Shown: positions 6,447 to 12,789 of the stretch, in pieces
How positions within the stretch are numbered: the first letter of the stretch is position 1
How the letters are laid out: every line of letters starts with the position of its first letter
DNA from: an uncultured Oscillibacter sp.
Lineage (GTDB): Bacteria > Bacillota > Clostridia > Oscillospirales > Oscillospiraceae
Assembly (NCBI GenBank): GCA_946183715.1
Contig: CAMHDB010000017.1
Span: forward strand, 1-13,920
Direction of reading: 5' to 3'
Length of the DNA: 13,920 bases
Notes under the pieces: model-generated
Database searches by the model: none
Told to the model about the DNA's origin: nothing
Seen by the model: the letters and a program-made list of their open reading frames with translations, nothing else
Made by a program: the position numbers and the translations under genes

Positions 6447-7817
6447 TTACCGGTTTTCGATAGGCACATAAGAGCGGTGCTCTTCGACGCACTCGTAGCG
6501 CGGGCGAATCAGCTTCCCGCCGACGCTCAATTCCTCCATCCGGTGGGCGCTCCATCCCGCTATACGCGCTATCGCGAAAAGCGGCGTGTACAGTTCCGTC
6601 GGAAGGCCCAGCATTTCGTAGACGAACCCGCTGTAGAAGTCGATATTCGTCGAGAGCGCCTTCTTGTGCTGACGCTCCTTCAAGAGCGCCTTCCCGACGG
6701 ATTCCACACTCTGGTAAAGCTGTAACTCCTTATCGCGGCCCTTCTCCGCCGCCAGACGCCGCACGTACTCCCGGAATACCTCACAGCGCGGGTCAGACTT
6801 CGTATAGACGGCGTGTCCGAGGCCGTAAATCAGGCCGCTCCGGTCGAACGCGTCGCGGTTCAGCATACGCGTCAGGTAGTCGCGCACGCAGTCCTCGTCC
6901 GACCAGTCGCGCACGTTCTCCTTGATGTCGTCCATCATCATCATGACTTTGCTGTTGGCCCCGCCGTGGCGCGGGCCTTTCAGCGACGCCATTGCCGCCG
7001 CCATTGCCGAATACGTGTCCGTCCCCGACGAGGTTACGACGTGGTTCGTAAACGTGGAGTTGTTGCCGCCGCCGTGGTCGGCGTGGAGTACCAGCGCCAC
7101 GTCTAAAGTACGCGCTTCGAGTTCGGAGTAACTCCTGTCCTCGCGGAGCAGACGCAGGAAGTTCTCCGCCGTGGACAGTTCCGGGAGCGGTACGTGTATG
7201 AACAGGCTCTCGCCCTGTACGTAACGCCACGCCTGATAGGCGTAAATGGCCAGCACGGGCATATTGGCTATCAGTTGCAGGGACTGCCGCAGGACGTTTT
7301 CAAGCCCGATATCGTTCGGGTTGTCGTCGTAGCAGAAGAGGGTGAGAATCCCGCGCTGCATGGTATTCATGAGGTCGCCCGTGGGGGCCTTCATGATTAC
7401 GTCGCGGAAAAAGTTCGTGGGGAGCGTGCGGTACGAGGCAAGCTGTCCGCAGAAGTCGTCGAGCTGTTCGCGGGTGGGCAGTTCGCCGAATAACAGCAGG
7501 TACGCGGCCTCCTCGAACGCGAACCGCGTCGAACCCTCGACTATCTTCCGGCAGTCGATGCCCCGGTAGTACAGAATGCCCTCGGCGGGGGAAATCATCT
7601 CGTGTCCGCGGTCGCCGCGCACGGTGTAGGACTGGATTTCGGCCACGCGCGTCAGTCCCGTCAGTACGCCGCGCCCGTCCTCGTTGCGCAGTCCGCGCTT
7701 GACGTTGTACTCTTTGTATAGTTTCGGGTCGATGTAGTTTTTCTTTTCCCACTGCTCCTTGAGCGACAGAATCGCGGGCGTAATCTTGGAATAGGCGTTT
7801 TCCTCCGTGCGAACCAT
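6447..7817 (-). CDS. gltA: Citrate synthase
   Basis: This 456-residue enzyme condenses oxaloacetate and acetyl-CoA to citrate in the cytoplasm. All three catalytic residues are recognisable by motif: H284 in GPRHGGAN, H335 in GLGHAVY, and D393 in NIDFYSG. Other conserved blocks include ISPAEGILYYRGID (75-88) and LHADHGGGNNSTF (244-256), close to the usual HaDHg..nSTF. The long N-terminal region (about 60 residues before the core) fits the clostridial citrate synthase group of about 450 residues. The related 2-methylcitrate synthases are usually shorter, though 2-methylcitrate activity cannot be excluded. The start at 7815-7817 has a GAAGGAGG site. No aconitase or isocitrate dehydrogenase gene is adjacent. 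It is a single-gene transcription unit with its own promoter and terminator, probably feeding 2-oxoglutarate and glutamate synthesis. Confidence 0.95.
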   Translation of the reverse strand: MVRTEENAYSKITPAILSLKEQWEKKNYIDPKLYKEYNVKRGLRNEDGRGVLTGLTRVAEIQSYTVRGDRGHEMISPAEGILYYRGIDCRKIVEGSTRFAFEEAAYLLLFGELPTREQLDDFCGQLASYRTLPTNFFRDVIMKAPTGDLMNTMQRGILTLFCYDDNPNDIGLENVLRQSLQLIANMPVLAIYAYQAWRYVQGESLFIHVPLPELSTAENFLRLLREDRSYSELEARTLDVALVLHADHGGGNNSTFTNHVVTSSGTDTYSAMAAAMASLKGPRHGGANSKVMMMMDDIKENVRDWSDEDCVRDYLTRMLNRDAFDRSGLIYGLGHAVYTKSDPRCEVFREYVRRLAAEKGRDKELQLYQSVESVGKALLKERQHKKALSTNIDFYSGFVYEMLGLPTELYTPLFAIARIAGWSAHRMEELSVGGKLIRPRYECVEEHRSYVPIENR

Positions 7818-7853
7818 GTCGGGGCCTCCTTCGCGCTTTCATAACGGAATGCA

Positions 7854-7882
7854 ATTTTAGCACAGCCGGCTTGCGTTTTCAA
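7854..7882 (-). promoter_or_regulatory. SigA-type promoter of citrate synthase, extended -10
   Basis: The minus strand carries a TTGAAA -35 (7877-7882), a 17-base spacer, then TAAAAT (7854-7859) preceded by TGC, an extended -10 element. The leader would be about 30 bases long and ends in a GAAGGAGG ribosome binding site. Confidence 0.75.
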
Positions 7883-7975
7883 GGGCAATCTGTGGGAAAT
7901 TTCCGGGTACGGGCCGCCCGTTTTGCATGATTCTATGAAAAATCCTGCATTTTCCGGCGCCGCGCCTGTCGGAAA

Positions 7976-7997
7976 GCCCTCCCCGTTTGGGGAGGGC
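7976..7997 (-). terminator. Rho-independent terminator of pheT
   Basis: A perfect 9-bp stem (GCCCTCCCC with GGGGAGGGC) and a 4-base loop lie 9 bases after the pheT stop codon. In the minus direction it is followed by TTTCC, only a short T-run, so efficiency may be moderate despite the strong stem. Confidence 0.75.
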
Positions 7998-8006
7998 CGT
8001 TACTTT

Positions 8007-10703
8007 TCAGCGCAACACGGCGTTGAGGCTGTCGCGGAGGGCGTCGAGAATCCGCGCGACCGCTTCCTCCACTTCGGCGGCGGTCAAACTCCGCTCGTCG
8101 GAGCGGAACGTCAGATTAAAGGCCACGCTCTTTTTGTCGGGCGGGATACCCGGCCCGGTGTAGATGTCGAACAGGGCCACGGACTTGAGCAGTTCGCTCC
8201 CGGACTGCCGGATGGCGTCGCGGAGGTCGGCGACGGGTATCGCCTTGTCGCATACAAGCGCCAAGTCGCGCGGCACCGACGGGAAGCGCGGCAACGCCTG
8301 ATAGACAGGCTCCGGCCCCGCGCAATTGAGCAGGGCGTCGAGGGAAAGTTCGGCGGTATAAAGCTCCGCGTCGATTCCATACGTGGCGGCGACGGTGGGG
8401 TGAATCTGCCCGAGGACGCCGAGGAACTTGTCGCCGGAGTACACGTCGGCACAGCGCCCGGGGTGATAGGACGGGTTCGCGCCCTGCGCCGTGTAGCTGA
8501 CTTCCGGGATACGCAGTCCGTCGAGGACGGCTTCGACCGCGCCCTTGAGCGTGAAGAAATCCATACCGGGGCCGTAGGCGCCGAGACAGAGCGTTTTCGG
8601 CTCGTCGGCGAGGCCGTCCGCGCGCGGGAAGTACGTCCGGCCCAGCTCGTAGAGTTTGACGGATTTGTTGCGGTAATTCCAGTTGCGGGTCAGGATTTCC
8701 AGCATAGACGGCAAAATCGTCGTGCGCATGATGGAGCGGTCTTCGCCGAGGGGGTTCAGGATTTTCAGCGACTTGCGGAGCGGGGAATCGCCGGGGAGGC
8801 GGATTTTGTCGTAGGCGGCGGGGCTGATGAAAGAATAGGTGATGATTTCGCTGTAGCCGCTGGAACGGCAAATTTGCCCGAGGAGGCGTTCGGCCTTCTG
8901 TTCGGGGTTGAATCCGCGCCGCGCGTTGATTCCCGACGAGAGCGTGTCGGGGATTTCGTTGTAGCCGTGGAAGCGCGCGACTTCTTCGGCCAAGTCCGAA
9001 TAGTGCTCCACGTCGCCGCGCCACGACGGCACCGAGACGCTGTTGCCGTCGAGCTTGAACTCGAGGGAGGACAGAATCCGGCGCATTTCGTCGCTGGAAA
9101 TCTCCGTGCCCAGAAGGCGGTTGATTTTGTCGGGTTCGAGTTTGAGCGTGACTTGCGGACGGTCGGCGGCGATAACGTCAAGCAGTCCTTCGACGACTTC
9201 CCCGGCGTCGAGCTGTTCGACGAGTTCGCAGGCGCGCTGTACGGCGCGGAACGTGTTCATCGGGTCGAGGCCCTTTTCGTAGCGCGACGAGGCCTCCGTG
9301 CGCATGTTCAGCGCGACGGCAGTACGGCGTACCGACGCCCCGTTGAAGTTCGCCGACTCAAAGAGTACCATGTCGGTGTCGCCGATAATCTCGCTGTTCG
9401 CGCCGCCCATCACGCCCGCCACGCATACGGGCTTGTCGGCGTCGCAGATACAGAGCATGTCGGGCGTCAGATTGCGGACAGTGCCGTCAAGCGTCTGAAT
9501 CGTTTCCCCCTCCCGCGCCGGACGCACGACGATTTTCCCGCCGTCGACACAGGAGAAGTCGAACGCGTGCATGGGCTGTCCGTACTCCAGCATGACGTAG
9601 TTGGTGATGTCCACGATATTGTTGATGGGCCGCACGCCCGAATTGCGCAGGCGTTCGCGCATCCACTCCGGCGACGGGCGGATTTTCACGTTTTTGACCA
9701 GCCGGGCGGTGTAGCGCGGACACAGGTTGCCGTCCTCAATTTCGATGTCGAGGAGTTCGGCGATATTCCCGCCTCCGCCCCGGATTTCCGGCTTGTGGTG
9801 AATCAACGGCTTGTGGAACGTCGCCGCCGCTTCCCGGGCCAGTCCGATAACGCTCAGGCAGTCGGGGCGGTTGGGCGTGATTTCAAACTCTACTACGTGG
9901 TCGTCCGCGCCGATAAGCGCCGCGATATCGTCTCCGGGCGTAGGTTCGCCGGGCAGAATCCAGATTCCGTCGTCGATACAGTGCGGGAACTCGCGCTGTT
10001 CGGCGCGCAGGTCCGACAACGTGCAAATGTCATGCCGTTCGGTGTCCCACGCGACGAAATCGCCGATGTGAAGATTCTGGAAGCGGCTCTCGTCCATCTC
10101 CATTTCCCCGCCGCCGACGTTCAGCGTACTGCGCCAGCAACCGTAGGCGTACTTTTCCAGTACCGACACTTTCGCGACAATCACGGGGCCGTAGATTTTC
10201 ATGCCCGGGGCGAGTTCCTCGGGCAGGGAACGCTTCGCCGGGTCGACGGGGTGGTAGTCGTTGAGAATCGCGGCGGGCTTGATGACCGCCTCGGGGTAGT
10301 CGTGCTCGGCGGTCAGGCCTAATTCTTTGAGGGAGCAGTACATGCCCTCGGAGGTGATACCGCGCAATTCGCCGCGCTCAATCTTCTTGCCGCCGGGCAG
10401 ACGCGCGTTGTGCAACGCCACCGGGACGAAATCGCCCTTGTGAACGTTCCACGCGCCGGTAACGATTTGCACGGGCTTCTCCTGCCCGACATCCGTCTGA
10501 CACACCCACATGTGGTCGGAATCGGGGTGGCGCTCCATCGACAACACGCGCCCTACTACGACATTCTTTAAGGATTCGTTCAGGACTTCCGTCCCCTCGA
10601 CCTTCGAGCCGGAGAGCGTCATAGCGTCCGCAAACTCGCGGTCGCCCACGCCCGACAGGTCTACGAACTCATGCAGCCATTTCCTTGAGAGTTTCAACGC
10701 CAT
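8007..10703 (-). CDS. pheT: Phenylalanyl-tRNA synthetase beta subunit with a large insertion
   Basis: This 898-residue beta subunit of the cytoplasmic (alpha-beta)2 enzyme charges tRNA-Phe. Domains in order are: N-terminal segment MALKLSRKWLHEFV; EMAP/tRNA-binding OB fold (about 40-135, with VVVGRVLSMERHPDSDHMWV); an extra block of about 100 residues (about 136-241); the B3/B4 editing region starting at FEITPNRPDCLSVIG (about 273-287) and including VRPINNIVDITNYVMLEYGQ; B5; the synthetase-like core; and a C-terminal FDX-ACB anticodon-binding domain ending NAVLR. Standard bacterial PheT is about 790-800 residues, so the insertion accounts for the excess length. The reading frame is uninterrupted through it. 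The start at 10701-10703 has an AAGGAGG site placed in the 8-base gap after the pheS stop, so translation is tightly linked to pheS. Confidence 0.96.
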   Translation of the reverse strand: MALKLSRKWLHEFVDLSGVGDREFADAMTLSGSKVEGTEVLNESLKNVVVGRVLSMERHPDSDHMWVCQTDVGQEKPVQIVTGAWNVHKGDFVPVALHNARLPGGKKIERGELRGITSEGMYCSLKELGLTAEHDYPEAVIKPAAILNDYHPVDPAKRSLPEELAPGMKIYGPVIVAKVSVLEKYAYGCWRSTLNVGGGEMEMDESRFQNLHIGDFVAWDTERHDICTLSDLRAEQREFPHCIDDGIWILPGEPTPGDDIAALIGADDHVVEFEITPNRPDCLSVIGLAREAAATFHKPLIHHKPEIRGGGGNIAELLDIEIEDGNLCPRYTARLVKNVKIRPSPEWMRERLRNSGVRPINNIVDITNYVMLEYGQPMHAFDFSCVDGGKIVVRPAREGETIQTLDGTVRNLTPDMLCICDADKPVCVAGVMGGANSEIIGDTDMVLFESANFNGASVRRTAVALNMRTEASSRYEKGLDPMNTFRAVQRACELVEQLDAGEVVEGLLDVIAADRPQVTLKLEPDKINRLLGTEISSDEMRRILSSLEFKLDGNSVSVPSWRGDVEHYSDLAEEVARFHGYNEIPDTLSSGINARRGFNPEQKAERLLGQICRSSGYSEIITYSFISPAAYDKIRLPGDSPLRKSLKILNPLGEDRSIMRTTILPSMLEILTRNWNYRNKSVKLYELGRTYFPRADGLADEPKTLCLGAYGPGMDFFTLKGAVEAVLDGLRIPEVSYTAQGANPSYHPGRCADVYSGDKFLGVLGQIHPTVAATYGIDAELYTAELSLDALLNCAGPEPVYQALPRFPSVPRDLALVCDKAIPVADLRDAIRQSGSELLKSVALFDIYTGPGIPPDKKSVAFNLTFRSDERSLTAAEVEEAVARILDALRDSLNAVLR

Positions 10704-10711
10704 TCGCCTCC

Positions 10712-11737
10712 TTAGAACTGTTCCAGAAACCGGATATCGTTTTCAAAAATCAGGCGCAGGTCGCTGATTTTGTACCGCGCCATTGCAAGCCGCTCCAGCC
10801 CGAACCCGAACGCGTAGCCGGAGTACACGTCGGGGTCGATTCCGCACCCGGAGAGGACTTTCGGGTGTACCATGCCCGCGCCCAAAGCCTCAATCCAGCC
10901 CTCGCCCTTGCACGTCGGACACCCCTTGCCCCCGCACTTGTGGCACTGTACGTCCACCTCACAGCTCGGCTCCGTGAACGGGAAATGGTGCGGGCGGAAA
11001 CGCGTCTTTGTACCGGAACCGTAGATTTCCTGAATCACGGCGTTCAACGTGCCCTTCAAGTCGGCCATCGTCACGCCCTTGTCGATGACAAGCCCCTCGA
11101 CTTGGTGGAACATCGGCGAGTGCGTCGCGTCGACCTCGTCCTTGCGGTATACGCGCCCCGGCGATATCATGCGAATCGGCACGCCGTAGCGCTCGATTGC
11201 GCGTATCTGCATGGGGGAAGTCTGGGTTCTCAGCAGAGTTTTAGAATCGTTGTCCAGATAGAAGGTATCCGACCACTCCCGGGCGGGGTGGTCGTCGGGG
11301 GTGTTCAGCTTGGTGAAGTTGTACTCCGACAGCTCCACTTCCGGGCCGTCGATGACCTCAAAGCCCATGTCGATGAAGATTTCCTTGAACTCGTCCAGCG
11401 CGATATACATCGGGTGCTGGTGCCCGGCCTCGACCGCCTTCCCCGGAATCGTCACATCTACGGTTTCCAGTGCAAGCCGGGCCTCCAGCGCCTTTTGGGC
11501 CAGTACGGCGGCCTGTTCCTCCAGCGCCGACTCCAGCGACGCCCGTACTTCGTTCGCCATTTTGCCCATTTTCGGACGCTCTTCGGCGGTCAGCTTGCCC
11601 ATTTGTTTCAGAATCGCCGTGAGTTCGCCCTTCTTGCCGAGGTACTTCACCCGCAAGGCCTCCAAATCGGGCGCGGCGGCGCTGTTCCGGATAGCGTTGG
11701 TCGCCGTCCGGAGAATCGCTTCGAGTTGTTCCTTCAT
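10712..11737 (-). CDS. pheS: Phenylalanyl-tRNA synthetase alpha subunit
   Basis: This 341-residue catalytic subunit forms phenylalanyl-adenylate and transfers phenylalanine to tRNA-Phe. The N-terminal coiled coil (about 1-90, with VKYLGKKGELT) is followed by the class II core: GHQHPMY (106-111), the DTFYL block (157-161), motif 2 region GRVYRKDEVDATHSPMFHQ (194-212), and motif 3 GFGLER (311-316). Between them is a four-cysteine knuckle, C265/C268 and C273/C276 (CHKCGGKGCPTC), followed by GWIEALGAGMVHP, a feature of many Firmicute PheS proteins. The length is typical. The start at 11735-11737 has an AAGGAG site. It lies 20 bases after the polysaccharide deacetylase stop with no T-box leader or terminator between, so it appears to be transcribed from the promoter upstream of the deacetylase. 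Confidence 0.97.
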   Translation of the reverse strand: MKEQLEAILRTATNAIRNSAAAPDLEALRVKYLGKKGELTAILKQMGKLTAEERPKMGKMANEVRASLESALEEQAAVLAQKALEARLALETVDVTIPGKAVEAGHQHPMYIALDEFKEIFIDMGFEVIDGPEVELSEYNFTKLNTPDDHPAREWSDTFYLDNDSKTLLRTQTSPMQIRAIERYGVPIRMISPGRVYRKDEVDATHSPMFHQVEGLVIDKGVTMADLKGTLNAVIQEIYGSGTKTRFRPHHFPFTEPSCEVDVQCHKCGGKGCPTCKGEGWIEALGAGMVHPKVLSGCGIDPDVYSGYAFGFGLERLAMARYKISDLRLIFENDIRFLEQF

Positions 11738-11757
11738 AGTTCACACTCCTTATGGTG

Positions 11758-12591
11758 TCAGAACAGGTTATAGACGGGTTCCCACATGGTGACAGTCCAG
11801 CGGGGCATGCGTTTCGTGCCGTTGTACAGGTCGGCGGTGTCGGACCAAGTCAGCAGGGACACCGGAAAGAGTTCGTCGATGAGGGCGTCGGCGTCGGGTT
11901 CGCGCACGCCGAACGGGTACGCGAAACAAGTCGGCGCGACGCCTAATTCCTCCGTCAGGCGGTCGTAGCTCTTCCGGATGTCGTCGAGGACGCGTTCCCG
12001 GAACTCGGCGTCGGTCTCGCCGTCGATACGCTGTATCCCGTTGGGGCCGTCGGGCTTGTAGGAGCCGTTCACGTCGAGATTGTGCAGTTTGTACGTGTGG
12101 GAGCCGATTTCGACCAGTCCGGAGGCCGTCATTTCGCGGTACATGTCCCACGAGCAGAACTCCGTCGCGAGTAAATCCGGCATGCAGACAATGGGGCAAA
12201 TCACGGCTTTGAAGCCGTACTCTTGCAGAATCGGAAACAGGATGTTGTAGTTGCTCGCGTAGCCGTCGTCGAAGGTAATCAGGATGGGCTTTTCGGGGAG
12301 GGCGTCGGGGTCGAGGAGTTCGCGCGGGAGGACGGGCGTGTAGCCCTGCTTGAGGATGTAGTCGAAGTCCTGCCGGAGTTTTGACGGCGTGACGGTCATG
12401 TCGTTGCAGTCGGAGCCGTCCGGTAACATATGGTGGTACATGAGGACGGGCATGGGGGCGCGGTAGGGGTCGAGCTTGAACTTCCACACGACTTTGTCGC
12501 CGTAGAGCACGCCGCACAGCAGGCACAGCGCGAAGAGTACGAACAGGCCGAGGCCCAGCAGCGGACGCGGGGAGGAAGGTTTCCGAATCAT
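11758..12591 (-). CDS. Membrane-anchored polysaccharide deacetylase (NodB domain)
   Basis: This 277-residue carbohydrate esterase family 4 protein has an N-terminal hydrophobic anchor (about 11-30) and an extracytoplasmic NodB deacetylase domain. Visible motifs are VLMYHH (49-54), motif 1 TFDDG (106-110) with catalytic and metal-binding aspartates, motif 2 HTYKLH (165-170) with both metal-binding histidines, and motif 3 YPFG near 220. Such enzymes remove acetyl groups from N-acetylglucosamine or N-acetylmuramic acid in peptidoglycan or exopolysaccharide; the substrate here is unknown. All metal ligands seem present, so it is probably active. The start at 12589-12591 has an AAAGGAG site. It is the first gene of an operon with pheS and pheT, an uncommon partnership, and its promoter lies about 50 bases upstream. 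Confidence 0.9.
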   Translation of the reverse strand: MIRKPSSPRPLLGLGLFVLFALCLLCGVLYGDKVVWKFKLDPYRAPMPVLMYHHMLPDGSDCNDMTVTPSKLRQDFDYILKQGYTPVLPRELLDPDALPEKPILITFDDGYASNYNILFPILQEYGFKAVICPIVCMPDLLATEFCSWDMYREMTASGLVEIGSHTYKLHNLDVNGSYKPDGPNGIQRIDGETDAEFRERVLDDIRKSYDRLTEELGVAPTCFAYPFGVREPDADALIDELFPVSLLTWSDTADLYNGTKRMPRWTVTMWEPVYNLF

Positions 12592-12637
12592 GGGGGCGGT
12601 CTCCTTTCATGGAGATGATTTCCGGGCATACCGACAT

Positions 12638-12666
12638 ATGATAGCACACGCAAACCGAATTGTAAA
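12638..12666 (-). promoter_or_regulatory. SigA-type promoter of the deacetylase-pheS-pheT operon
   Basis: The minus strand shows TTTACA (12661-12666), a 17-base spacer, then TATCAT (12638-12643) preceded by TGC, an extended -10. A/T tracts just upstream of the -35 (12670-12687) could act as an UP element. The leader would be only about 40 bases, too short for a T-box riboswitch. Confidence 0.75.
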
Positions 12667-12747
12667 CGGTATTTTTCCCAAAAAAACGGGCAAATTGTCC
12701 CTCTGTCGTTTTGCGGCGCCTTCTCGCGTTTCGGGGGCGGCAAAAAT

Positions 12748-12771
12748 CCTCCCCCGTGTTGACGAGGGAGG
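12748..12771 (-). terminator. Rho-independent terminator of the CAP-domain gene
   Basis: On the minus strand a 10-bp stem (12762-12771 with 12748-12757, including one G-U pair) and a 4-base loop are followed immediately by ATTTTT. It lies 18 bases beyond the CAP gene stop codon and upstream of the deacetylase promoter, cleanly separating the two units. Confidence 0.85.
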
Positions 12772-12789
12772 CGGCGGAGGGGCGGAATC

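Noticed and set aside
5414..6555. 381-codon minus-strand frame spanning the NusG-II and Gx genes
   Set aside because: It is Arg-rich out-of-frame translation of two well-supported genes and crosses the promoter and a terminator.
7923..10322. 799-codon plus-strand frame opposite pheT
   Set aside because: It is the mirror of pheT, caused by high GC and few stop codons in that register. The translation is low in recognisable motifs and has no convincing ribosome binding site.
10685..11773. 362-codon plus-strand frame opposite pheS
   Set aside because: It is a shadow of pheS; its start lies inside pheT and no domain is recognisable.
12688..12701. GGGCAAATTGTCCC as a possible operator
   Set aside because: Only the outer three base pairs are symmetric; the inner bases do not pair, so it is not a real palindrome.
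12592..12789. T-box or other riboswitch in front of the deacetylase-pheST operon
   Set aside because: The promoter sits close to the start codon and leaves about 40 bases of leader. No T-box core or specifier stem is visible, and the remaining space is occupied by the CAP-gene terminator.
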